Source of the DNA: Oscillospiraceae bacterium | Lineage (GTDB): Bacteria; Bacillota; Clostridia; Oscillospirales; Acutalibacteraceae | Direction: 5' to 3' | NCBI GenBank assembly: GCA_029004655.1 | Contig: JAQVYP010000003.1 | Span: 1-23,791 of the forward strand | DNA length: 23,791 nt | Part shown: positions 7,185 to 15,156 of the stretch, one piece after another | How positions within the stretch are numbered: the stretch's first letter is position 1 | How the letters are laid out: every line of letters starts with the position of its first letter | Translations under genes and position numbers: made by a program | The notes under the pieces: model-generated | Told to the model about the DNA's origin: nothing | The model's database searches: none | Seen by the model: the letters and a program-made list of their open reading frames with translations, nothing else

Positions 7185-7214
7185 AGGACGAAATCGAAAA
7201 GCCGACTTCGTCCT
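7185..7214 (-). other. Strong hairpin in the ileS-lspA gap
   Basis: An 11-bp stem with one G-U (7185-7195 with 7204-7214) and an 8-base loop fills most of the 64-base gap between ileS and lspA. No T run follows on the minus strand, so it does not look like a terminator. It may be an RNA stability or processing element that sets the ileS:lspA ratio. Confidence 0.65.
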
Positions 7215-7220
7215 TAAGTT

Positions 7221-10001
7221 TTATTCAGTCAACACTTTGGCACAACGAGAACAAATGGTAGTTTGCTCAGCATTTTTTCCAACAGTATCGGAATAGCTCC
7301 AACAACGCTCACACTTTTGTCCACCTGCATGCTCGACATTAATCGATAAATCAAAATCGCCTTTAAAGCTTCCGCCGGTACCATTTTCAATCTGAAAATC
7401 AGATACAATTAAGACGCTAGGCAGAATATCTTCGCAAGATTTAAGGAAGTCAAACATTTCGCCCTCGGCAAAAAGGGTAACCTTTGAATCCAAAGAAGAT
7501 CCGATAATCTTTTCATTGCGTGCAAGTTCAAGAGCTTTCTTAACGTCATCACGAACTTCGTGAATTTTATCCCAACGTGCCATAAACTCCCTATCAATAT
7601 TATTGGTTGGCTTAGGCATTTCGTTGAACACAACATTGCGTGTATCCTTGCCCGATTCATGAGGCATAAACTTCCAAATTTCATCGCCAGTAAATGCAAG
7701 GATTGGAGCAATTAATCTAGTTAAAGTATCAAGAATCTTATAAATGGTGCTTTGAGCGGCGCGACGTGTTGCAGAATCGGTTTTCGCAACATAGAGGCGG
7801 TCCTTTAAAGCATCCAAATAGAAGTTTGACATATCAACAACGCAGAAATTATGAACAGCATGGAAAATCAAATGATATTCGAAATTATCATAAGCTTCTA
7901 TGCACTCTGATACCAAAATATCTAAGCGCATCAAAGCAAAGCGATCCATTTCTTCCAAATCACTGTCCGGTGACATGTTTTTATCAGGGTCAAAGTCAGA
8001 AATACAGCCAAGAATGAAACGTGCAGTGTTTCTGATTTTTCTATAAACCTCTGATAACTGCTTGAGAATTTCCTTAGATATACGGATATCAGCATGATAA
8101 TCTGATGAGGCAACCCATAGTCTCAAAATATCAGCACCGTAATCTTTGACAATTTTGTCCGGATTAATTGTGTTGCCAATAGATTTGGACATCTTCTTGC
8201 CTTCACCATCAACAACCCAGCCGTGAGTTACAACCGTTTTGTATGGTGCAATTCCTTCAGTAGCAACAGAAGTAAGCAGTGAAGACTGGAACCAACCACG
8301 ATACTGATCGGCACCCTCCAAATATAAATCAGCCGGTTTGCGAAGATAATCGCGTGTTTCGCAAACAGCCGCATGTGAAACACCTGAATCGAACCAAACA
8401 TCCATGATGTCTGTTTCTTTCTTGAAATGATTGCCGCCGCAATGCGCACAGGTGTAGCCTTCAGTTATTAAATCCTTTGCATCTTTCTCATACCAAGCAT
8501 CTGCACCGCTCTCACGGAATATATCTGCAATATGAGAAATTGTTTCAGGCGTAATTGCCTCTTTGCCACAATCTTCGCAATAGAAGATTGGGATTGGAAC
8601 ACCCCATGTGCGCTGACGAGAAATGCACCAGTCACTGCGGTCTTTAACCATGCTGGCTATTCTGTCTTCTCCCCAACCCGGTATCCATTTAACGCCATGA
8701 ATAGCTTCTATAGCCTTATCTGAAAAATCAGAAATTGAGCAGAACCACTGTTCTGTGGCTCTGAACAAAATCGGAGACTTACAACGCCAGCAATGTGGAT
8801 ATTGATGAATAATCTTCTGAAGTGCAAACAAATTGCCTGTTGACTCCAATTTTTTAGCAATAGCCTTATTTGCGTCAGTTGTTGACTGTCCGACAAATTC
8901 ACCGGCTTCTTCGGTCAAAACACCCTTATTATCAACAGGAACAATAATAGGTAGCTCTTTATATTTACGACATACCTCAAAATCATCAACACCATGACCG
9001 GGTGCAGTATGAACACAACCCGTACCACTTTCAAGAGTAACATGATCGCCTACTATAACAAGCGATTCACGGTCAAGAAACGGATGAGCTGTTTTCATGT
9101 ATTCAAGCTCTGAGCCTTTTATACTGCCCAGAATTTCATAATCTGAAATCTTAGCTGCGGCCATAGCTGAATCTATAAGTTCTTTTGCCATAACATAATA
9201 TTCGTCGTTCGCTTTAACAACGCAATATTCATAATCCGGTCCAACACAGATTGCAACATTGCCGGGTAAAGTCCATGTAGTAGTAGTCCAAATAACAAAG
9301 AAAGTCCTTGAAAGATCTGCTCCAAGTGCAGCTAGCTTACCTAAGTCATCTTTAACGGCAAATTTGACAAATATTGAAAAGCATGGATCCTCAGCATATT
9401 CAATTTCAGCCTCAGCAAGTGCTGTCTGGCATTCTGGGCACCAATAAACAGGCTTTAAGCCCTTATAAATATAGCCCTTATTTGCCATTTCTCCAAAAAT
9501 CTCCACCTGCTTTGCAACATAATCGTTGCGAAGTGTTAGATATGGATTATCCCACTCGCCCAAAACTCCTAGCCGCTCAAACTGTCGACGTTGATCATCA
9601 ACAAATCCAAGTGCAAAGTCGCGGCAAATTTTGCGCAATTCCAAAGGTGAAATTTGCTCGTCTGATTCCATACCAGCCTTTTTTCTGGCTTTAAGCTCAG
9701 TTGGCAAACCATGAGTATCATATCCGGGAACATAAGGTGCCTTAAATCCGGACATATTCTTATATCTTATGATAAAATCTTTAAGTGTTTTATTGAGCGC
9801 AGTGCCCATGTGGATGATACCATTGGCATATGGAGGACCATCATGAAGAACATAAAGAGGCTTGCCCTCGTTGTGTTTCATTAACTCTTCATATAAATTG
9901 TTTACTTGCCAATTGTTTAAAGCCTCGGGCTCTCTTGCCGGCAAACCTGCACGCATAGGAAATTCTGTGCTTGGCAGATTGAGTGTCTTGTTATAATCCA
10001 T
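7221..10001 (-). CDS. ileS: Isoleucyl-tRNA synthetase
   Basis: This 926-residue class I synthetase charges tRNA-Ile in the cytoplasm and edits valine. The first active-site signature reads IHMGTALN (63-70), with Thr in place of the second His of HIGH. The second signature is KMSKS at 603-607. The editing-domain signature GTGCVHTAPGHG lies near 326-337. A C-terminal zinc site is formed by Cys897, Cys900, Cys917 and Cys920. Length is normal for the bacterial zinc-containing type. AAGGAG precedes the ATG. There is no T-box in the 38 bases after divIVA, so expression follows the long operon rather than a local uncharged-tRNA sensor. Confidence 0.98.
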   Translation of the reverse strand: MDYNKTLNLPSTEFPMRAGLPAREPEALNNWQVNNLYEELMKHNEGKPLYVLHDGPPYANGIIHMGTALNKTLKDFIIRYKNMSGFKAPYVPGYDTHGLPTELKARKKAGMESDEQISPLELRKICRDFALGFVDDQRRQFERLGVLGEWDNPYLTLRNDYVAKQVEIFGEMANKGYIYKGLKPVYWCPECQTALAEAEIEYAEDPCFSIFVKFAVKDDLGKLAALGADLSRTFFVIWTTTTWTLPGNVAICVGPDYEYCVVKANDEYYVMAKELIDSAMAAAKISDYEILGSIKGSELEYMKTAHPFLDRESLVIVGDHVTLESGTGCVHTAPGHGVDDFEVCRKYKELPIIVPVDNKGVLTEEAGEFVGQSTTDANKAIAKKLESTGNLFALQKIIHQYPHCWRCKSPILFRATEQWFCSISDFSDKAIEAIHGVKWIPGWGEDRIASMVKDRSDWCISRQRTWGVPIPIFYCEDCGKEAITPETISHIADIFRESGADAWYEKDAKDLITEGYTCAHCGGNHFKKETDIMDVWFDSGVSHAAVCETRDYLRKPADLYLEGADQYRGWFQSSLLTSVATEGIAPYKTVVTHGWVVDGEGKKMSKSIGNTINPDKIVKDYGADILRLWVASSDYHADIRISKEILKQLSEVYRKIRNTARFILGCISDFDPDKNMSPDSDLEEMDRFALMRLDILVSECIEAYDNFEYHLIFHAVHNFCVVDMSNFYLDALKDRLYVAKTDSATRRAAQSTIYKILDTLTRLIAPILAFTGDEIWKFMPHESGKDTRNVVFNEMPKPTNNIDREFMARWDKIHEVRDDVKKALELARNEKIIGSSLDSKVTLFAEGEMFDFLKSCEDILPSVLIVSDFQIENGTGGSFKGDFDLSINVEHAGGQKCERCWSYSDTVGKNAEQTTICSRCAKVLTE

Positions 10002-10039
10002 TTATGTGATAGCTCCTTAAACTAAAAATGCATTAGTAA

Positions 10040-10981
10040 TTATTTGTGCTTTTTGAAAAACCCGTGTGTTGCCTCAACAGGCTCTTCATCGGAATTTTCA
10101 ACACCAAAGCTAAGATGTTTGTGCGGTGGCGCTGATTTCTGTTGTCCTTCTTCAGAAACAACAAATCCATTTGTCTCTTGCATAACTTTGGCATTTTTCT
10201 GATTTAAAACAGGCTGTTGCTCCGGTTGTGAAACTTCCTTTGTAACATTCTGTGGCTCTTCTTCAGAGATTGTTTCAATTGTATTTATTGTTTCATCTTT
10301 AGATGATACCATTTCCGGTTCACATTCTTGTTCATTAACAAATGAGGAAAAGTCCGGGGATTTGTCGTATTCGAATGCTATTGCTTCTGCTGCCCTTGTA
10401 GCATCAAAAGGAACTTCGTCCGGCAATTTAGTGATAAGCTCTAGTTGGCTTTTGTACATTGAAACAATATTTCTCTTAAAAGATGCAATTTCAACGCGAA
10501 GACGATCAAACAACAGTTGCTGTCTTGCCACACTATCATGTGCCGCTGAAATCATACTTTCAGATTTACCAACAGCTAGGCCAAGAATCTTTGCAGCCTG
10601 TGAATCTGTTGCATCCTTCAATGCAATCGCCTTGCGCTCTGTTTCTTTAATTATCATCTCGGACTTAACATTAACCTGTGCGGCTGTTTCATCTGCAGCC
10701 GACAAAATTTGATTGGCTTTTTGATTAGCTTCTTCAACAATTTGGTCGGCAAGTCTTTGAGCACTGACAAGCACATTTTGTATGCTGCTTTGCGATGAAA
10801 TACATTCGTCCAATTTCTTTTGTATTTCAGCCAGTCTTTTATCGGATTCAATTTTCTGCCTTGCCAAAATTTCTACTTCAGAAGCAACTTCCTCCATGAA
10901 TATTTCAACATCGGACATTTTATATCCGCCAACAGCTGATTTTTGGAATTCAGTATTACGAATTTCATCTGGCGTTCTCAT
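10040..10981 (-). CDS. divIVA: DivIVA-family cell division/polarity protein
   Basis: This 313-residue protein starts with the DivIVA lipid-binding domain. MRTPDEIRNTEF and GGYKMSDVEIFMEEVASEV match the family start that recognises curved membrane. A long coiled coil runs from about 25 to 195, rich in Ala, Glu, Gln and Lys. After it comes an unstructured Glu/Pro/Gln-rich tail and a basic end (GFFKKHK). DivIVA scaffolds division-site and pole proteins at the inner face of the membrane. Its place after sepF and ylmH and before ileS is the classical Bacillota order. The tail is longer than in the 164-residue Bacillus subtilis protein. AAGGGGAAG precedes the ATG. Confidence 0.92.
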   Translation of the reverse strand: MRTPDEIRNTEFQKSAVGGYKMSDVEIFMEEVASEVEILARQKIESDKRLAEIQKKLDECISSQSSIQNVLVSAQRLADQIVEEANQKANQILSAADETAAQVNVKSEMIIKETERKAIALKDATDSQAAKILGLAVGKSESMISAAHDSVARQQLLFDRLRVEIASFKRNIVSMYKSQLELITKLPDEVPFDATRAAEAIAFEYDKSPDFSSFVNEQECEPEMVSSKDETINTIETISEEEPQNVTKEVSQPEQQPVLNQKNAKVMQETNGFVVSEEGQQKSAPPHKHLSFGVENSDEEPVEATHGFFKKHK

Positions 10982-11002
10982 AATCGACTTCCCCTTTTTG
11001 TA

Positions 11003-11752
11003 TTATAAATATTTTCTGTATTTTAAAATAATACGTCCTTTTTTGGAGACATCGGAAGTATCATCAATAACGAACTTTCCCTTACCACGCACCGATATCT
11101 TATCTGTATTTTTTACACCGAATGTTATTTTATCATGCGGCACACCATTTATGGCAACCAAACCGGATTCAATAATTTGCGCTGCAACTGTTCGGGAACA
11201 TTTCACAAGTGATGCAATAACACTGTCAAGCCTGAGCGATGCAACTGTGTCTGTGAGATTTTCAAATCCACCGCCTTGAGGCAAATTGATATCGCAGCCC
11301 TCTGTAACCTTAACGCCAGCAGAACCCACCTTGTCAATCTGTGTTAAAATATATTTTGCAATGCGTTTTTGAACAAATGCAACGGCTTTTCCGGTTCCAA
11401 TCAAAATATCGCCGATTGTATCCCGTTCAATACCTAATCCCATGAAAGCGCCTAAAAAGTCCCTATGAGACAATTTATCTGATTCACGAAAAGAAAATGT
11501 TATCGCAGAAATTGGGAACATTTCTTCGGATGGTGTACAAAAGCTTGGAAATGCACCAAAGCAAACGCGTTCTCCCCCATCAAAGCCTGCAAACATCATA
11601 TAATTTGCATGCAACTTGTTCCCAATATTTATTGCAGCTGCTGCCTCCGCTGCACTTAGAAATCCAACAAATCGGGGCGAATCTTTCTGTTCACAAATTT
11701 TCACTGCATCAGTAATACGCGCTACGGTCATATCTTTATCCTGAATTCCCAT
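11003..11752 (-). CDS. ylmH: YlmH-family S4-domain RNA-binding protein
   Basis: This 249-residue protein has an N-terminal YlmH domain (about 20-165, with RFVGFLSAAEAAAA and HRDFLGAFMGLGIERDTIGDI) and a C-terminal S4 RNA-binding domain (about 170-240, with RLDSVIASLVKCSRTVAAQIIESGLVAINGV split over two helices and a turn). YlmH proteins bind the ribosome/tRNA and have been linked to rescue of stalled peptidyl-tRNA. They are named from the ylm division cluster. Its ATG overlaps the sepF stop as TAATG, and divIVA follows 21 bases later. The usual ylmG gene between sepF and ylmH is absent. Confidence 0.92.
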   Translation of the reverse strand: MGIQDKDMTVARITDAVKICEQKDSPRFVGFLSAAEAAAAINIGNKLHANYMMFAGFDGGERVCFGAFPSFCTPSEEMFPISAITFSFRESDKLSHRDFLGAFMGLGIERDTIGDILIGTGKAVAFVQKRIAKYILTQIDKVGSAGVKVTEGCDINLPQGGGFENLTDTVASLRLDSVIASLVKCSRTVAAQIIESGLVAINGVPHDKITFGVKNTDKISVRGKGKFVIDDTSDVSKKGRIILKYRKYL

Positions 11753-12243
11753 TAGATATACATACTGCTACTTTCAAGCTCGTCCATAATAAGGTCGCCC
11801 ATTATATCAACGTTAAACGGCGTAATAATGAATGTGCTGTTAGCAACACGCTTAATCTGACCGTTATTTGCATAAGCAACACCACTCAAAAAGTCTATCA
11901 GTCGACGAGCTGTTTCTTTGTTTGCCGACTCAAGATTAAGCACAACAGTTCTTTTGCCGTTAAGATGATCAGCAATTGAAGGTGCGTCATCAAATCTTTC
12001 GGGCTTAACTAAAACAACCTGAAGTTGTGTTGTGGCGTGAATATTCACATATTTATTGCGCTTTTCTGTAGGAAAAGGTGTTGTATTTGAATCAATCGGC
12101 TCTGATTTTTTGGAGTGAATTCCAAATATGTCATCATCTTGATTTTTGCCTCTGTTATTAACCATATCTTCTTGCTCGTCGCTCTCATAATAATCATCGT
12201 CAGGAACACTTACAATATTTTTTATTTTATCGAAAAAACTCAT
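11752..12243 (-). CDS. sepF: Cell division protein SepF
   Basis: This 163-residue protein anchors FtsZ to the membrane and shapes the septum. The first residues MSFFDKIKNIVS form the amphipathic membrane helix. An acidic linker (13-60) is followed by the SepF core (about 73-155) with TVVLNLESANKETARRLIDFLSG at 99-121 and the end strand RVANSTFIITP. The frame opens 7 codons earlier at an ATG (12264), but that ATG has no ribosome site, whereas AAGGAG lies 10 bases before the ATG at 12241-12243, and SepF proteins start here. It sits between yggS and ylmH. Confidence 0.94.
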   Translation of the reverse strand: MSFFDKIKNIVSVPDDDYYESDEQEDMVNNRGKNQDDDIFGIHSKKSEPIDSNTTPFPTEKRNKYVNIHATTQLQVVLVKPERFDDAPSIADHLNGKRTVVLNLESANKETARRLIDFLSGVAYANNGQIKRVANSTFIITPFNVDIMGDLIMDELESSSMYI

Positions 12244-12289
12244 CCCTTTATCTCTCCTTGTCATTTGTTAAGAATATATACTTTTAATA

Positions 12290-13012
12290 TTATAATCTCT
12301 TTCCGAAAAGAGCAGTACCTATTCTAACAATATTTGCACCACAATCAATGGCAAGTTCAAAATCATCCGACATTCCCATTGATAGGTACATCATGCTACT
12401 ATTATCTAATCTTTTGGTGCTAATGTCAATAAACAGTTTGTTCATTTGCTTAAAATAACTGACAATTTTTTGATTTTCATAGCAAATTGGTGGAATTGAC
12501 ATTAAGCCTTTGATACTTACTCCATCAATTTTCGAAATACTTTTAACCGCAGCTTCTGTTTCTTCCGGTAAAAACCCGGACTTGCTTTTCTCTTTACCTA
12601 TATTGACTTCAATCAAAATATCCATTGTTTTGCCAATTTTCAAGGCTTGCTTTCCTATTTCCTCAGCAAGTTTAATAGAATGCACCGATTCTATCATCTC
12701 AACGCGACTGACGATATCCTTCACCTTGTTTGTCTGAAGATGTCCTATGAAATGGCGATGTACCGGAATAATATCATTATCCTTTGATAAGAACTCCTGC
12801 ACCCTGTTTTCTCCGATATATTTAATGCCACTGTTAATCGCATGATTAATTACTTGTGGGTCCACGGTCTTTGTTGCCGCAAGGAAAATTATATCTTCCG
12901 TTTTTCGTCCGGATTTCATTACAGCTGCTTCAATTCTGTTTGAAATATATTTATAATTCTCGTCGAAATTACTTATGCTGTCCGAAAAATTATTGAATGA
13001 TTTTTCCGTCAT
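12290..13012 (-). CDS. yggS: YggS-family pyridoxal 5'-phosphate homeostasis protein
   Basis: This 240-residue protein has the alanine-racemase-type TIM barrel that binds pyridoxal phosphate (PLP). The Schiff-base lysine is Lys48 in LAATKT. GENRVQEF, the FIGHLQTNK region, MSIPP and a MGMSDDFELAI-type phosphate loop follow, all typical of YggS/YlmE. These proteins have no known reaction and keep PLP and amino-acid pools balanced. The start lies 23 bases inside the end of the HlyD-like gene, with AAGGGG before it, so the two are translationally linked. In Bacillus the homologue ylmE also stands immediately before sepF. Confidence 0.95.
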   Translation of the reverse strand: MTEKSFNNFSDSISNFDENYKYISNRIEAAVMKSGRKTEDIIFLAATKTVDPQVINHAINSGIKYIGENRVQEFLSKDNDIIPVHRHFIGHLQTNKVKDIVSRVEMIESVHSIKLAEEIGKQALKIGKTMDILIEVNIGKEKSKSGFLPEETEAAVKSISKIDGVSIKGLMSIPPICYENQKIVSYFKQMNKLFIDISTKRLDNSSMMYLSMGMSDDFELAIDCGANIVRIGTALFGKRL

Positions 13013-14207
13013 ACAAGTTTTTCCCCTTAACTATAATTTCATCATAAAGCCGAAGCGAGTCGGCATCTTCGGTATTGAGCTCACAAATAGAATAATTTCC
13101 AGCAGAATATAGAATTTTTACCTCAACAAAATTAGCCTGCGAGCTTTCATACACATAAACACCTTTTATTCCGTTTACCACACGAATAGCGCTACTGTTC
13201 ACGCGGAGACCGGTATATGACTTCTTTATAATCGTAATTGGCATATTTCTGGTTTGTGCAAGTTCTTCATTCATACTTTTGCAGGAAAAAACCACTACAG
13301 CATTATTGCCACTCGCGCTTTTATTAACATGCTTAACATTAACCGTAAGCTCCGGAGTTGACGTAAGCTGTGTTCGCAGGGTTAATGTTGAACCCTCTAC
13401 GAAATCCAATGAATCATCAAGCGGTACTGTCGCTGCTATATACCATTCATAATCCTGAACGACTTTTCCAACGATATTGGCCGATTGATTTGTATCGGGA
13501 GTTAGTGACAGCAATGTTTCATAGGTTAATTCGCGCAGTTTATCGGTTGATATAAGACCTTCATATCCATCCACTGATGAAATAAAATATCCGGAACAAT
13601 TCGAACGGATTTCACCGCAAGAGGTTTCAATAGATGCCGTCAAGGAATCCCTCTCTGTTTTTAGCTTGGTTATTAGGCTATTAAAATCAGTTACTTCACC
13701 TGTTACAATTTGCTTTCTGTTCATGAGTGTTAAAAGTGTATCATACTCTTCCGAACATTGCGACAAATTTCCCGTCTGTACTGAAGATAGAATTGAAATT
13801 AGGGTATTAGAGATTTTTGTATTTATTAGTGTCAAATCAGCCGCATTTAAATCGTTGTATGTTTGAACATTGGTAAGTGTGTCTATTTGCCTGTTTAGTT
13901 CATCTATTTTAAGATAAGTATCGGCAACAGACTCATTATTATATACTGTGGCAATTACGCCATTTTTAGAAACTCTGCCGCCCTCAGAAACCTCATAGCT
14001 TTTAACACCTGAGAGCTCGCTGTTAATAATGGCCTCATCGCGGATAATCAGGCCTGACGTTGACAGCCCATCATATGCATCATAATAAATTGCCGTATCG
14101 GTAGTTAGCGGATTATAAACTGCCATATATAGCTGGGACAATATGAAAATCGATATGAATATCAATGCGATCCATTTAACAATATTGAGTCCATATGATT
14201 TATTCAT
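12990..14207 (-). CDS. Membrane-anchored HlyD-like adaptor protein
   Basis: This 405-residue protein has a single membrane segment (about 10-30) followed by an exported region. Barrel-sandwich/lipoyl-like halves lie at about 50-95 (GVKSYEVSEGGRVSKNGVIATVY), around a helical hairpin or coiled coil (about 95-200), then beta domains to the end. This architecture matches HlyD-family periplasmic adaptor proteins, but no transporter gene lies beside it. It lies 16 bases after miaA and overlaps yggS by 23 bases. I infer a cell-envelope role linked to the division cluster. GAGGGGG precedes the ATG. The family assignment is moderate and the function unknown. Confidence 0.7.
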   Translation of the reverse strand: MNKSYGLNIVKWIALIFISIFILSQLYMAVYNPLTTDTAIYYDAYDGLSTSGLIIRDEAIINSELSGVKSYEVSEGGRVSKNGVIATVYNNESVADTYLKIDELNRQIDTLTNVQTYNDLNAADLTLINTKISNTLISILSSVQTGNLSQCSEEYDTLLTLMNRKQIVTGEVTDFNSLITKLKTERDSLTASIETSCGEIRSNCSGYFISSVDGYEGLISTDKLRELTYETLLSLTPDTNQSANIVGKVVQDYEWYIAATVPLDDSLDFVEGSTLTLRTQLTSTPELTVNVKHVNKSASGNNAVVVFSCKSMNEELAQTRNMPITIIKKSYTGLRVNSSAIRVVNGIKGVYVYESSQANFVEVKILYSAGNYSICELNTEDADSLRLYDEIIVKGKNLYDGKIIQ

Positions 14208-14223
14208 TTCGTCGTCCCCCTCT

Positions 14224-15156
14224 TTAAAGTAGATTACTATTCTTCAAAATTTCCTCTGCCGACTTGAACACATCTTGTTCTTCATCAACATTTATCCAGT
14301 TGATTTGGGTATTCTTTAGGAACCAAGTCATTTGACGCTTTGCATAATGTCTTGTTTGGATTTTCAAACTTTCTACCGCAGCTTCAAGACTTATCTTGCC
14401 TTCAAAATATTCAAAAAATTCTTTGTGTCCGATTGCTTGAGCAGATGTATAACGGTCAACTGACATATATGCAGACTTTGCTTCGTCCAAAAGACCGTTT
14501 CGGAGCATGATATCCACACGCTTGTTTATTTTTGCATACAGTTTACTTCTGTCTTTATATCTTAAACCTATTACCACCGCATCATATGGTGACGGTAACG
14601 CCCTTGAAAGTTCTTTAAGCTCTGACATGGTTTTGCCGTGAATTTCAAAAACCTCTAGTGCACGGATTATCCTTTTTCTGTCATTAGCATGAAGCTTGTC
14701 CGCAGTTTGTTTGTCGATTTTTGCAAGCATTTCAAGCATATGATCCATGCCGTTTATATCGGCCATTTTTTCAAGTTTAATGCGAACTTCTTTGCTGTTT
14801 TCTTCTTCTTTATAGGTTATATTATCAACAACGGCATCAATATACAACCCTGTTCCACCGACAAGAATCGGTGTTTTATTGCGTGTTACTATATCTTTAA
14901 TCACACTTGTTGCCTCTGCTTTATAATCAACCACAGTGAATCTGTCGGTTGGAGATAAAAACTCCATTAAGTGATGTGGTATTCCTTGCTTTTCTTCGTC
15001 ACTCGGCACGGCTGATGCGATCGGCATATCTTTATATATCTGCATCGAATCTGCAGAAACTATTTCACCTTGCACCGTTTTGGCCAAATTAATTGCAAGA
15101 TCCGTTTTGCCGGAGGCGGTAGGCCCCACCACGACAATAAGAGATGTTTTACTCAT
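14224..15156 (-). CDS. miaA: tRNA dimethylallyltransferase
   Basis: This 310-residue enzyme transfers dimethylallyl from DMAPP to N6 of adenosine 37 in tRNAs reading U-starting codons, making i6A. The P-loop GPTASGKTD is at 11-19, DSMQIYKDM at 36-44, GGTGLYIDAVVD is just before residue 110, RKRIIRALEV is in the middle, and RHYAKRQMTWFL near the C-terminus is the tRNA-binding helix. Its ATG overlaps the mutL stop (TAATG). MiaB, which methylthiolates the product, is encoded further upstream in the same run, so both steps of ms2i6A synthesis are here. Confidence 0.97.
   Translation of the reverse strand: MSKTSLIVVVGPTASGKTDLAINLAKTVQGEIVSADSMQIYKDMPIASAVPSDEEKQGIPHHLMEFLSPTDRFTVVDYKAEATSVIKDIVTRNKTPILVGGTGLYIDAVVDNITYKEEENSKEVRIKLEKMADINGMDHMLEMLAKIDKQTADKLHANDRKRIIRALEVFEIHGKTMSELKELSRALPSPYDAVVIGLRYKDRSKLYAKINKRVDIMLRNGLLDEAKSAYMSVDRYTSAQAIGHKEFFEYFEGKISLEAAVESLKIQTRHYAKRQMTWFLKNTQINWINVDEEQDVFKSAEEILKNSNLL

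Noticed and set aside
10002..10039. T-box leader for ileS
   Set aside because: Only 38 bases separate divIVA and ileS, far too short for a T-box, and no T-box sequence is visible.
12290..12320. Hairpin CTCTTT-TCGG-AAAGAG at the end of yggS as a terminator
   Set aside because: It is only 6 bp, overlaps the last codons, and is followed by ATTATAAT rather than a T run; sepF needs readthrough.
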